Shown here piece after piece: positions 47,405 through 55,880 of a DNA stretch of 64,000 nucleotides. The stretch comes from Neobacillus sp. OS1-2 (GTDB taxonomy: Bacteria > Bacillota > Bacilli > Bacillales > Cytobacillaceae): NCBI RefSeq assembly GCF_030915505.1, contig NZ_CP133265.1, positions 2,818,001-2,882,000 on the forward strand. The letters run 5' to 3'. Within the stretch, counting starts at the first letter, position 1. Every line of letters starts with the position of its first letter. The notes under the pieces are model-generated. The model was given only the letters and a program-made list of their open reading frames with translations. It ran no database searches and had not been told where the DNA came from. A program made the translations under genes and the position numbers.

Positions 47405-47860
47405 TTAATCCATGTCTACTTTGTCTAATGGAAATTCTTTAACGACATTCACACCATCTAAAATAATCAAAGTCGAATCAAAAGCCAATTCTTTCATCTC
47501 TTTTAAGTGAGCACCTTTTTTAATTTTATATTCAACGTGGAATGAGCCTTCATGCCCGGAGTCGATGAGTCCGGTACTCCCAGAACCCCACGGAATCATC
47601 TTAATAAACTCGCTCCCTTCAACTAACTCCATTTTTGATGCTAACTCTTTGTTAGGTCGTACTACCACTTCTATTCCATAGTTATGTTGGCCGGGGTAAT
47701 CAAATTCACTTTTAAATGGAGTGTTACCAGTATTTTTGATTTTAATATCGTAACGTAGAATTCTCTCCGCTTTAATGATGGTAGTATCAATATGGGTAAT
47801 AACCAACTGATTCGCCCTATGAAATCCAGTGAGTGGAAGCAATGAAATAAGTAAGAACAC
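47405..47860 (-). CDS. Exported protein of unknown function, start unclear
   Basis: About 150-158 residues: a signal-like hydrophobic segment (FVFLLISLLPLTGFH), then a beta-rich domain (RYDIKIKNTGNTPFKSEFDYPG; GSGSTGLIDSGHEGSFHVEYKIKKGA) resembling extracellular Ig-like modules. No ATG/GTG/TTG with a ribosome site exists: GTG 47860 has none and would lack the basic n-region. GAAAGGG (47895-47889) is 7 nt before an ATC at 47881 and would give IIRKLAFVFLL. Either a non-canonical start or a damaged 5' end. Confidence 0.5.
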   Translation of the reverse strand: MFLLISLLPLTGFHRANQLVITHIDTTIIKAERILRYDIKIKNTGNTPFKSEFDYPGQHNYGIEVVVRPNKELASKMELVEGSEFIKMIPWGSGSTGLIDSGHEGSFHVEYKIKKGAHLKEMKELAFDSTLIILDGVNVVKEFPLDKVDMD

Positions 47861-47998
47861 AAATGCTAACTTTCTGATGATAATACAGCCCTTTCTACTT
47901 GATATGATTTCCGTGTTTATTATTTATGATTATTGCCAGGATTATACATATACTGGTGTAGGGCTTAGCAATGCAAAAATGTGCTTAATTGGAAGGAA

Positions 47999-48088
47999 TT
48001 CTACAAAATTTATGAGGAATTCTACAATTGAAAAGATTTTTCTACAAAAATGAAACTTATTCTACAAATTAGAGAAACAATTCTACAA
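47999..48088. repeat. Five-copy 20-21-bp array, core TTCTACAA
   Basis: TTCTACAA begins at 47999, 48020, 48040, 48060 and 48081 (steps 21, 20, 20, 21). Core differs from the 9.3-kb array but the period is the same. The 395-bp gap 47861-48255 otherwise contains no supported gene. Confidence 0.88.
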
Positions 48089-48255
48089 AAACTGGAAACG
48101 TCCTTCCAAATAGGACCGCTTTTCCTTCATCTCTTGGCACAAAATTCATGGTGACCTCCAAATACACCTTTTAAGCCACAATTGCACAAAAGATGTAACA
48201 ATCACTACCACAACCCGATTGTTATGAAGTTGATAATGTTGGTATGGACGCTATA

Positions 48256-48762
48256 ATGAACTATGAGGTGATTAATATCCTGGACATCCTATTTTGGGTT
48301 ATTATTATTGCGTGTTTTATCTTTAGTTTTGTCGGGTTGATTTATCCGATTATCCCCTCAGTGTTGTTGATTTGGGTTGGCGTGGTGTTATATCACTTTG
48401 GGGTAAATTCACATGAGCTTTCCTGGATCACATGGACTATGTTAGGGTTATTGACTATTCTCTTATTTTTAGCAGATTATTTAGTGAATCTTCACTTTGT
48501 CGATAAAGCTGGAGGATCTAAGTGGGGGACGAGGGCTGCAACAATTGGATTAATTGTTGGCAGCTTTGTGATACCACCTTTTGGCGTGATTGTTGTACCA
48601 TTTTCTTTAGTCCTACTAGCGGAAATGTTGCAAAAGAAAACATTCCAAGATTCGATTAAAGTGGCGTTTGCTACTTTAATTGCCTTTTTTAGCGGCACCT
48701 TCGCCAAAGCGATCATTCAGTTAATAATGATTGGTGTTTTTGTATTTGGTGTGATTATTTAG
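48256..48762 (+). CDS. DUF456 family membrane protein
   Basis: 168 residues, four to five membrane helices. FVGLIYPIIPSVLLIWVGVVLYHF and GSKWGTRAATIGLIVGSFVIPPFG are the DUF456 signatures (B. subtilis YqgC-like). Function unknown. The start is uncertain: ATG 48244 and 48256 have only weak sites, whereas GAGGTG at 48265-48270 is followed only by ATC/CTG codons at usable distance. Followed closely by the ABM-domain gene. Confidence 0.78.
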   Translation: MNYEVINILDILFWVIIIACFIFSFVGLIYPIIPSVLLIWVGVVLYHFGVNSHELSWITWTMLGLLTILLFLADYLVNLHFVDKAGGSKWGTRAATIGLIVGSFVIPPFGVIVVPFSLVLLAEMLQKKTFQDSIKVAFATLIAFFSGTFAKAIIQLIMIGVFVFGVII

Positions 48763-48777
48763 ATTTGGGTGGATACC

Positions 48778-49077
48778 ATGATAGTGGAAGCGGCAATACT
48801 TCAGGTTAAACACGGGATGGAAGTTGAATTTGAGGAGGCGTTCCGACAGGCATCGGCAATTATCTCTTCGATGAAGGGGTACGTTTCCCACGAATTACAG
48901 CGTTGTATGGAAGTTAACGGGAAATACTTGCTGCTGGTAAAGTGGGAAACCCTAGAAGACCATACGATTGGATTCAGGCAATCTAGTGAGTATCAAGAAT
49001 GGAAGAAACTATTACATCATTTCTATGATCCATTTCCAACAGTGGAGCACTTTGAGAAAGTTCGGTTAGTGGATTAA
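48778..49077 (+). CDS. Antibiotic-biosynthesis-monooxygenase (ABM) domain protein
   Basis: 99 residues, one dimeric alpha/beta-barrel module: AAILQVKHGMEVEFEEAFRQAS, GYVSHELQRCMEVNGKYLLLVKWETLEDH and FRQSSEYQEWKKLLHHFYDPFP. Such proteins can be heme-degrading or quinol oxygenases, but no heme-site residues can be assigned with confidence. Start ATG 48778 after GGGTGG; 15 bp after the DUF456 gene. Confidence 0.83.
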   Translation: MIVEAAILQVKHGMEVEFEEAFRQASAIISSMKGYVSHELQRCMEVNGKYLLLVKWETLEDHTIGFRQSSEYQEWKKLLHHFYDPFPTVEHFEKVRLVD

Positions 49078-49113
49078 GCCAAAAGGATTGAAGTTAAATC
49101 AGAAAAGAAAACT

Positions 49114-49147
49114 GGTGCAACTCTTGAATATGAGGGTTGCCCTTTTT
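49114..49147 (+). terminator. Intrinsic terminator
   Basis: Stem GCAAC.CT / AG.GTTGC with T-run, after the ABM gene. Confidence 0.7.
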
Positions 49148-49257
49148 ATTGAATAAAATAAATGGCAGGTTATTTTCTATGGATCACCGAATATATAAGG
49201 AATAAAATTGGTTGGTCTTTTAAAAAAATATGTCCGTAATCATTCTGGAGGTGCCTT

Positions 49258-49545
49258 ATGCAGTTATTATTTTGGCCGTGTACGATTGCCTCACTAATCC
49301 TCTCCATTATTGCCATAAATATTAGGAATCCCAAACTCCTTGTTCTATCTTCATTCCTTCTATTACCTATGTCGTTATATCTGGCGGCCACACCACGTTT
49401 CCACATATGGGGGCTGATTTTTCCACTCCTTTATCTGGGTGCGGCAAAATTCATAACAAAGAAAGTGATTTGGTTGGCCACTTTGGTGATTATTCCCAAT
49501 TTTTTATTAGTCGGTTGGCTGGGATTAGCTGTTTTAACTCAGTAG
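49258..49545 (+). CDS. Small three-helix membrane protein, unknown
   Basis: 95 residues, almost entirely hydrophobic, with three or four membrane segments (LFWPCTIASLILSIIAI, LLVLSSFLLLPMSLYLAA, WLATLVIIPNFLLVGWLGLAVL). No recognised motif. CTGGAGGTG precedes the ATG. It has its own terminator (49558-49600) before the two-component genes. Confidence 0.68.
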   Translation: MQLLFWPCTIASLILSIIAINIRNPKLLVLSSFLLLPMSLYLAATPRFHIWGLIFPLLYLGAAKFITKKVIWLATLVIIPNFLLVGWLGLAVLTQ

Positions 49546-49557
49546 TTTCTTGGTAAT

Positions 49558-49600
49558 CCTTTTTTCTTGCTTTAGAACGTAGCAAGAAAAGAGGATTTTT
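49558..49600 (+). terminator. Intrinsic terminator before two-component genes
   Basis: 14-bp stem (one G-T pair; arms 49558-49571, 49581-49594), 9-nt loop, then ATTTTTC. Confidence 0.85.
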
Positions 49601-49652
49601 CAGTGAGAATATGGAAATTAACCATATTGGAATGAAAGAAGTGGAGGATATA

Positions 49653-50351
49653 ATGAAACAAAGAATATTATTAGTAGAAGACGATGCGGCCATCAGCGAG
49701 ATGGTAAAAGGTCAATTTACCAGAGAGGGATTCGAGGTCGTGCCTGCGTTTGATGGGGAAGAGGCGCTAGAGGTTTTTGCAAACGACACATTTGATTTGA
49801 TTCTCCTTGATTTAATGCTGCCAAAGCTGGATGGAATGGAATTTTTAAAAATCATCCGAGAGAAAAGCATGATACCAGTTCTGATTATGTCAGCAAAGGA
49901 TGGGGACTTAGATAAAGCGTTGGGTCTCGGCTTTGGTGCGGATGATTATATTGCCAAGCCATTTTCGATGATCGAGCTAACGGCTAGAGTGAAGGCGGCC
50001 ATCAGAAGGGCGACCCACTATTCACGAACAGAACAAAAGCAGGAAGTAAATGTGCTGATAGTCGGTGAATTGATACTTGATCTTGATAATTTCTCCTTAC
50101 TTAAAAATGGAAGTGACATCAAGCTAACGGCAAAAGAGTTTCATATCCTAAAACTATTTATCTCACATCCGAGCAGGGTCTACACCAAGGCACAAATTTA
50201 TAGTTTGGTATGGGAAGATGAGTATTATGGTGATGAAAATGTGATAAACGTACATATGAGAAGATTACGGGAGAAGATCGAAGATGACCCATCCAAACCA
50301 AAGTACATTAAAACATTATGGGGTATCGGCTATAAACTTGGGGAGTTTTAA
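49653..50351 (+). CDS. OmpR-family response regulator
   Basis: 232 residues. Receiver domain with acidic pair VEDDAA, phospho-Asp in LILLDLMLPKLDG and Lys in YIAKPFS; C-terminal winged helix (LTAKEFHILKLFISHPSRVYTKAQIYSLVW, NVHMRRLREKI, IKTLWGIGYKLG). Start at ATG 49653 after GGAGGATATA. Three nt before the kinase and upstream of a BcrA-type transporter, resembling the YcbL-YcbM-YcbN-YcbO arrangement. Candidate binder of the TTAAGA 11-bp repeats at 51335 and 45684. Confidence 0.94.
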   Translation: MKQRILLVEDDAAISEMVKGQFTREGFEVVPAFDGEEALEVFANDTFDLILLDLMLPKLDGMEFLKIIREKSMIPVLIMSAKDGDLDKALGLGFGADDYIAKPFSMIELTARVKAAIRRATHYSRTEQKQEVNVLIVGELILDLDNFSLLKNGSDIKLTAKEFHILKLFISHPSRVYTKAQIYSLVWEDEYYGDENVINVHMRRLREKIEDDPSKPKYIKTLWGIGYKLGEF

Positions 50352-50354
50352 ACG

Positions 50355-51290
50355 ATGGTTATTTTTTTTCTCATGGTCATAATCGGATTGGCAGCCCTTA
50401 ATTTCTATCAATATAATGTGAGAAAAAATGAAAAGAGAAATTTCACGTACATACACAGAAAACTAAAGCAGATAATCGATAATCAAACGGATGAAAAGCT
50501 GTTGGTGCATACGGGGGATGAGGAATTAAAGCAGATATTAATCGAAATTAACCGTCTCCTAGAACATAATCAAAAAATGATGGCCAGCTACAATAAAATG
50601 GAGGCATCGATGCGGAAAATGCTCTCTAACATTTCGCATGATTTAAAAACACCGTTGACTGTTGTGCTCGGATATATCGAGATTGTGTTGAATAATCCCA
50701 ACAGAACAAACGAAGAAACCAAGGAACTTTTGCAAAAGGTCAACGTCAAAACCGTTGAAGTTTTAGACCTAATTAAGAAGTTCTTTGATTTAGCAAGGCT
50801 TGAATCCGGAGATAAAGATTTACCACTTACAAGGGTGAACATGAACGAAGTTTGCCAGAAAAATATTTTACAGTTTTATGAGGTTTTATCCGCAAAAGGC
50901 TTTGACGTCGTGATTGAGCTCCCAGAAACAATTCAATATGCACTTGGAAATGGGGAAGCACTTGACCGAGTTTTGAACAATTTGCTCTCCAATGCCATTC
51001 AATATGGTGGAGAAGGGAAAGTCTTGGGTCTGACACTCAGAAGTGATGAACAGTATGTTTTCATTGACATCTGGGACAAAGGAAAAGGAATTAGTGAGCT
51101 ACACAAGGATTTAGTATTTGAAAGAATGTACACACTAGAGGATTCGCGAAATAAATCTTATCAGGGAAGCGGCCTTGGCCTTACCATAACTAAACGCCTT
51201 GTGGAAAAGATGGGTGGCCACATTTTTCTAAACAGCAAACCCTATGAAAAAACAACCTTTACCGTGCAAGTAAAGCGAATTACATATTAA
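50355..51290 (+). CDS. Sensor histidine kinase
   Basis: 311 residues. A single N-terminal membrane helix and no extracellular sensor domain, then HisKA with phospho-His in SNISHDLKTPLTVVLGY, N-box LDRVLNNLLSNAIQYGG, G1 DIWDKGKGI and G2 GSGLGLTI. The minimal sensor suggests signal input from membrane partners such as the neighbouring transporter, as in bacitracin-type modules. Confidence 0.93.
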   Translation: MVIFFLMVIIGLAALNFYQYNVRKNEKRNFTYIHRKLKQIIDNQTDEKLLVHTGDEELKQILIEINRLLEHNQKMMASYNKMEASMRKMLSNISHDLKTPLTVVLGYIEIVLNNPNRTNEETKELLQKVNVKTVEVLDLIKKFFDLARLESGDKDLPLTRVNMNEVCQKNILQFYEVLSAKGFDVVIELPETIQYALGNGEALDRVLNNLLSNAIQYGGEGKVLGLTLRSDEQYVFIDIWDKGKGISELHKDLVFERMYTLEDSRNKSYQGSGLGLTITKRLVEKMGGHIFLNSKPYEKTTFTVQVKRITY

Positions 51291-51297
51291 AACAGCT

Positions 51298-51330
51298 AAG
51301 GGTGCCTCAGGATAATGAGTTGCCCTTTTT
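51298..51330 (+). terminator. Terminator-like hairpin after kinase gene
   Basis: AAGGG / CCCTT with inner CTCA / TGAG and an internal loop, then TTTTT. Separates kinase and transporter transcripts. Confidence 0.65.
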
Positions 51331-51334
51331 TAAC

Positions 51335-51388
51335 TTAAGAATTTCGTAAGATTTGATTAATAAAAAAGAAAACTCTGCTGACTAGAAT
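51335..51388 (+). promoter_or_regulatory. 11-bp direct-repeat operator and -10 of BcrA-type transporter
   Basis: TTAAGA (51335), GTAAGA (51346), TTAATA (51357), exactly 11 bp apart, then TAGAAT -10 at 51383-51388 with no consensus -35. The last hexamer starts 26 bp before the -10, the same as in front of the ECF sigma gene. Confidence 0.78.
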
Positions 51389-51422
51389 AGGAATTAGATA
51401 AGACGAAGGGGAGCTGAACTAT

Positions 51423-52346
51423 ATGAGCTACATGATTAAAACAAACCAACTGACCAAAGCTTATAAGGGCAAGGAAGTGGTTTCAAATGTCAATATGAGG
51501 GTGAAAAAAGGCGAAATATACGGGTTTCTTGGTCCGAACGGAGCAGGGAAAACAACGATCATGAAGATGCTGACAAATCTAGTAAAGCCAACGAGCGGTG
51601 AAATTGAAATATTTGGTGAAAAGCTTACCAACACCTCTTATGAAGTGTTAAAGCGGATGGGCAGCATTATCGAATATCCTGTTTTCTATGATCGGTTAAC
51701 GGCCCGCGAAAATCTCGAGCTACACTGCGAATATATGGGGTATTACGACAAAAAGGCGATTGATACGGCCCTTGATTTAGTTAAATTAAAGGATATTGAA
51801 AATAAATCAGTGAAAGATTTCTCACTTGGAATGAAACAGCGCCTCGGAATTGCACGCGCCATTATTACCAAGCCGGAGCTTTTAATCCTAGATGAACCCA
51901 TTAATGGTCTCGATCCGGTGGGGATTAAAGAACTGCGTGATTTATTCCATATGCTCTGCCGTGAATATGGGATTACGTTGCTAATCTCGTCACATATCCT
52001 TGGTGAAATGGAGCAAATTGCCGATACTATTGGCGTGATCAGTGACGGCCAATTAATTAAAGAAGTTTCGATAAACGAAATCCACGAACAAAATACCGAA
52101 TATATTGAACTCGTGGTTAACGATGTGAAAAAAGCGTTTTATGTCCTTGACGAAATTCTACACCTGACAAATTTTAAAGTGGTCGGCGAATCATGTTTTA
52201 GAATCTACGATAAGGGAGCTTCACAATCAGAAATATCGAAAGCATTAATTTTAAACGACGTTATGATCGAGGAAATCAATAAAAAGAATCATTCACTTGA
52301 GGATTATTTCCTAACTTTAATCAATGGGGGCGGGATCAGTGCGTAA
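51423..52346 (+). CDS. BcrA-type ABC transporter ATPase
   Basis: 307 residues. Walker A GPNGAGKTT, signature FSLGMKQRLGIARAI, Walker B LLILDEPINGLDP and H-loop LISSHILGEMEQIA; a ~100-residue C-terminal extension as in BcrA/lantibiotic-immunity ATPases. With the downstream permease it probably expels or protects against a peptide antibiotic. GAAGGGGAG precedes the ATG. Confidence 0.93.
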   Translation: MSYMIKTNQLTKAYKGKEVVSNVNMRVKKGEIYGFLGPNGAGKTTIMKMLTNLVKPTSGEIEIFGEKLTNTSYEVLKRMGSIIEYPVFYDRLTARENLELHCEYMGYYDKKAIDTALDLVKLKDIENKSVKDFSLGMKQRLGIARAIITKPELLILDEPINGLDPVGIKELRDLFHMLCREYGITLLISSHILGEMEQIADTIGVISDGQLIKEVSINEIHEQNTEYIELVVNDVKKAFYVLDEILHLTNFKVVGESCFRIYDKGASQSEISKALILNDVMIEEINKKNHSLEDYFLTLINGGGISA

Positions 52347-53031
52347 ATTAATCAGTCTTGAAATAAAGAAGTTTAAACTATTTTCCTATCTAAAAGCAGT
52401 TGGTATTGCAAATTTAGTTATCATGGGGTTGCTCTGCTTGATCTATTTTATGGAAAAAAGTGAAGGGACGCTGGCTTTTGGCAGCTATGAAATGGCTTTT
52501 GCCGCGTTTAACAGTATTATCCGGCCCACATTTATCATCTTTGCTGCGGTGCTTATTTCTAGAATCATCATTGATGAGTATAAGAGCAATTCGATTACGC
52601 TCATGTTTATGTATCCCATTAGTCGAAAAAAAATCATGATTGCCAAGTTAGTGATTGTTGCTTGCTTTACCTTTTTTACGATTGTGTTATCCAATTTAAT
52701 TATTGGCAGTTTATTTTATTTAGTCGATTCCTATTTACATTTTATGCCGAAGGAATTGACCGCCGAGGTCTTAAAAAATGGCTTGATTCAAATGATTCTT
52801 GAAGCCATTGCGTCGGCTGGTATGGCATTAATCCCGCTTTATTTTGGAATGAGAAAAAAATCTGTGCCTACCACCATCGTCACCGCCATCATTATGGTGT
52901 CGCTAACATCGTCTTCAGCGGACGGCGTTAATCTCTTTGCCTTTATTGCGATCCCAATAGCCTTAGCTCTAATTGGCTGTCTTATTGCCTACCTTTCCTT
53001 TAGGAATGTAGAAAAAGTCGATATCAATTAA
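52339..53031 (+). CDS. BcrB/ABC-2-type permease
   Basis: 230 residues, six membrane helices, ABC-2 lantibiotic-type permease (ISLEIKKFKLFSYLKAVG at the N-terminus, FAAVLISRIIIDEYKSNSITLMFMYPISRKKIM in the first loop). Start GTG 52339 with a GGGGGCGGG site; it overlaps the ATPase end by 8 nt. Final gene of the transporter operon. Confidence 0.88.
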   Translation: MRKLISLEIKKFKLFSYLKAVGIANLVIMGLLCLIYFMEKSEGTLAFGSYEMAFAAFNSIIRPTFIIFAAVLISRIIIDEYKSNSITLMFMYPISRKKIMIAKLVIVACFTFFTIVLSNLIIGSLFYLVDSYLHFMPKELTAEVLKNGLIQMILEAIASAGMALIPLYFGMRKKSVPTTIVTAIIMVSLTSSSADGVNLFAFIAIPIALALIGCLIAYLSFRNVEKVDIN

Positions 53032-53115
53032 CAGGATCATGGTCTAAATTTATCAAAACTCCTATATTTTATATGGAAGGATACACACATTCCATTTGAA
53101 ATAGGTGAGAACAAT

Positions 53116-53334
53116 ATGTTTGCAGTTCATTTTTTTGAAAAAAAGAATTTGTTATTAAGTCAGTTTCTAAACAGCGTTCCAACCGAGGGGGAAGACGTAA
53201 AAATTAAAGGCCGCAAAGCAAAAGTCACCAGTATTACAAACGTGGATGAAAAAGTTGTTCATGTGCAAGTGGTGGTAGAAGTCGTTAAGAAAAGTAAATT
53301 TGTGGTCGATAATGCCAAAAAGAAAAAGCGATAA
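53116..53334 (+). CDS. Small basic protein of unknown function
   Basis: 72 residues; N-terminal HFFEKKNLLLSQFLNSVPTEGEDVKIKGRKAKV suggests a small beta-barrel, ending in a Lys/Arg tail (NAKKKKR). No family recognised. Ribosome site AGGTGAG before the ATG, terminator directly after. Could bind nucleic acid given the charge, but this is a guess. Confidence 0.6.
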   Translation: MFAVHFFEKKNLLLSQFLNSVPTEGEDVKIKGRKAKVTSITNVDEKVVHVQVVVEVVKKSKFVVDNAKKKKR

Positions 53335-53336
53335 AT

Positions 53337-53371
53337 AAAGCAGTGGATTTCATGTTGAAGTCCACTGCTTT
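53337..53371. terminator. Bidirectional terminator
   Basis: 11-bp perfect stem AAAGCAGTGGA / TCCACTGCTTT, shared with the convergent dehydrogenase. Confidence 0.82.
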
Positions 53372-53377
53372 CTGCGT

Positions 53378-54334
53378 TTAATATCCTTTTGAAATATCAA
53401 CAAGATTGATAGATGGAGTTTTACCTGAAATATACTCCTTTAAATTAGGGATTAAGATGTTTTCGACCACACGCTCCGTGTAAAACTCAGTAGAGCCTGA
53501 TGTGTGTGGGGTTATAATGACGTTTTCCATTTCCCAGAACGGACTATCCGTATGTAATGGCTCTGTTTCAAATACATCCAGACCGGCACCAGCAATGGTT
53601 CCCCCCTGTATTGCCTCGACAAGCTCCTCTTCCACAACGATTTCTCCACGGCCGATATTAATAAAAAAGGCGCTTGATTTCATTTGCTCAAACTGCTCAG
53701 CACCAAATAATTGATGAGTTTCCTTTGTATGCGGCAGGGTTACAACGACATAATCACACTTTGGCAGCAGCGAATTTAATTGGTCTGGGGTATACATTTC
53801 ATCCACATTGTCAGCCTGCTTCCCGGAGTGCCTGATACCAAGAACCTTCATCCCGAAGGCTTTGGCTATTTTCGCTGTCTCTTTTCCAATTTCCCCCACA
53901 CCAATAATTCCAATCGTTTTCTCGTGCAATTCTAATCCCATATGGGCGTGGTGCCACGTATGCGCTTGTTGGTTTTTTACATAGGTATGGATTTTTCGGG
54001 TTAAGCCAAGCATTAAGGCAAAAATGGTTTCGGAAATGGGATAGGCGTGAACGCCATTTGCGCTTGTTAAGGTAATATTTTTCGATTGTATGGTTTCAAG
54101 TGGCAAGGAATCGACCCCGGCACTCCAGGTTTGCAGCCATTTTAGGTTGGAATGAGGTGTGAGGCAATGTTCCTCCAGGCCCTTCTTCCAGCCGGCAATG
54201 ATTTCAGCATCCTTGGCATGCTTTTGATAGATTTCTTTATCTTTGCTAACAATTAGTTCCCAATCGGGGATAACCGATGCTATTTGTTCGATATACTTTT
54301 GATCAAGATTGTGGGTGATGAGTATCTTCTTCAT
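53378..54334 (-). CDS. D-2-hydroxyacid dehydrogenase
   Basis: 318 residues. NAD-binding GIIGVGEIGKETAKIAKAFGM; catalytic Arg in INIGRGEIV, Glu in DVFETEPL and His in ITPHTSGS. Reduces 2-keto acids such as glyoxylate, hydroxypyruvate or pyruvate; the exact substrate cannot be told. ATG follows a GGAGGAATC stretch. Monocistronic. Confidence 0.9.
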   Translation of the reverse strand: MKKILITHNLDQKYIEQIASVIPDWELIVSKDKEIYQKHAKDAEIIAGWKKGLEEHCLTPHSNLKWLQTWSAGVDSLPLETIQSKNITLTSANGVHAYPISETIFALMLGLTRKIHTYVKNQQAHTWHHAHMGLELHEKTIGIIGVGEIGKETAKIAKAFGMKVLGIRHSGKQADNVDEMYTPDQLNSLLPKCDYVVVTLPHTKETHQLFGAEQFEQMKSSAFFINIGRGEIVVEEELVEAIQGGTIAGAGLDVFETEPLHTDSPFWEMENVIITPHTSGSTEFYTERVVENILIPNLKEYISGKTPSINLVDISKGY

Positions 54335-54429
54335 ATACCATGATTCCTCCAGTCCGTATAGTTAACTTTATTTTAATAATAATAGGGAGTTAAGGAAAGG
54401 CATAAAAATGGTTAGCTTCCAGAAAAAAA

Positions 54430-54458
54430 GGTTAAGTCCTCCTTGAGGGGACCTAACC
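54430..54458 (-). terminator. Intrinsic terminator of SGNH hydrolase gene
   Basis: GGTTAGGTCC / GGACTTAACC-type stem with T-run of seven on the minus strand. Confidence 0.8.
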
Positions 54459-54482
54459 CTATTGCTTAAGGCGACCATAATG

Positions 54483-55787
54483 TTAAATCATTCTTCTTCT
54501 TCGAGCCTGCTGAAATATCGTGGCTGCGAATCCAGCAAGAAGGAATCCAAGACCTAGGATCAGATAGTTGTACATAGGAGATGCGGTATTTGGCAGCTTG
54601 TTTCCAGTAGTAACAACAGAAGTTTTTACGGTTGTTGGTGCTGGAGTATTCGTTGTTGTTGGAGCTGGCTTACTTGTATCAGCAGGGTTTGGATTGCTCG
54701 TATCCGTTGGAGTCGGGTCTGGAGTGTTCCCAGGATTAGGAACAACATCATCTGTTTTAATATTTTCAATCTTGATGGTCTTAACAGACTTGGCACCTTT
54801 ACTATCTCTGACATAAACAGTGTAAGTTCCATTTTTTGTTACTTGGAACTTGTTTTCAGTAATAGTAGTACCCGTCCCAACTTCTGCAAAATCAGCAACC
54901 GTCTTTTCGCCTTCTAGCCATTGCATCGCAAGAGCTTTCTTAGTAGTGGTGGTAATAGTGATAGTCACAGGATCCTTAGTAGTTTCTGTCGTGAATGGGG
55001 TTAAGTCAACAGTGATTTCTCCAGGAACTTGTGCAGCGAGTACTCCTGTAGCTAAGCTGGCCAAAACCTTTTGTCCTTCTTCATTGGGATGGACGTCACC
55101 ATTTGGGAAAATATAATTTGCTTGTTTACCTTTAAAAGCAGAATAGGCATCGGCATATAGCGATTTTGTTTGAGCAGCTATACCTTGGAATCCTGGGTTC
55201 ACCAAAGGAAGAAATTGTTCCCCAACGGGATAAAGCGCTGCTAAGGTACTTGAAAACGGATTGTAAATATTGTAAATGATGATTTGAGCATCGGTATTTT
55301 GTGATTTAATAGTACCGATAATTAATCCTAAATTTGAAAATAGGTTAGTTGAAATATCATTAATAGTTTTACTGAAAGCTACTGGGTCAATTGGCGTTGT
55401 AGGATTACCAATTATAGCTTTTATGTCTTTATTTTGTAAGAAGTCATTGCTTCCAATATCCAATGTAATAACATCAGCATGATGAATTGCTGCTAGATTT
55501 TCAGGTTTTTGTATTTCTGTTAACAATTGTCCTGAAGTCCAGCCCCCACCGCTAATGTTTTTTCCAACAACATAATTCCCATCTCCAATTAAATATGGAA
55601 AGGCCTTTTGGGATTGATGTGCGTTTGTAGGATCGGTTGCCTTTTCAAGGTTCCATCCATATGTAATCGAATCCCCCAGTGAAACTAGATTGGGCCTGAC
55701 ATCAGTTTCAGCAAAAGCCAATGATGAGAAGCATGTACTTATAATCAACATAAATGCAAATAAAATAGATAGTCGTTTGAATTTCAA
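54483..55787 (-). CDS. Wall-anchored SGNH/GDSL hydrolase with LPNTA sorting signal
   Basis: 434 residues: signal peptide ending SSLAFAETD; SGNH esterase/lipase domain with block I SLGDSITYG, block III DIGSNDF and block V DVHPNEEG; a beta domain (~255-345); a Pro/Thr-rich wall-spanning linker; and a sorting signal KLPNTASP, hydrophobic helix and RRRR tail. The motif ends in Ala, not Gly, as in substrates of class D/SrtC sortases. Start TTG 55787 with AGGAGGG 9 nt upstream. No sortase gene lies in the window. Confidence 0.88.
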   Translation of the reverse strand: MKFKRLSILFAFMLIISTCFSSLAFAETDVRPNLVSLGDSITYGWNLEKATDPTNAHQSQKAFPYLIGDGNYVVGKNISGGGWTSGQLLTEIQKPENLAAIHHADVITLDIGSNDFLQNKDIKAIIGNPTTPIDPVAFSKTINDISTNLFSNLGLIIGTIKSQNTDAQIIIYNIYNPFSSTLAALYPVGEQFLPLVNPGFQGIAAQTKSLYADAYSAFKGKQANYIFPNGDVHPNEEGQKVLASLATGVLAAQVPGEITVDLTPFTTETTKDPVTITITTTTKKALAMQWLEGEKTVADFAEVGTGTTITENKFQVTKNGTYTVYVRDSKGAKSVKTIKIENIKTDDVVPNPGNTPDPTPTDTSNPNPADTSKPAPTTTNTPAPTTVKTSVVTTGNKLPNTASPMYNYLILGLGFLLAGFAATIFQQARRRRMI

Positions 55788-55828
55788 ATTAATTACCCTC
55801 CTACTATGTAATTTTTCCTACAAATTCT

Positions 55829-55858
55829 ATTATAATATCCTAGATTTTGAATATTCAA
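55829..55858 (-). promoter_or_regulatory. Sigma-A promoter with palindromic -35
   Basis: Minus strand TTGAAT (55858-55853), 18 bp, TATAAT (55834-55829). The -35 lies in the perfect palindrome TTGAATATTCAA (55847-55858), a possible repressor site. Confidence 0.65.
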
Positions 55859-55880
55859 TAAATATCATTCTACAAAATAT

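Noticed and set aside
47829-48053. Plus-strand ORF of 74 codons
   Set aside because: No ribosome site, low-complexity composition and it runs into the TTCTACAA repeat array.
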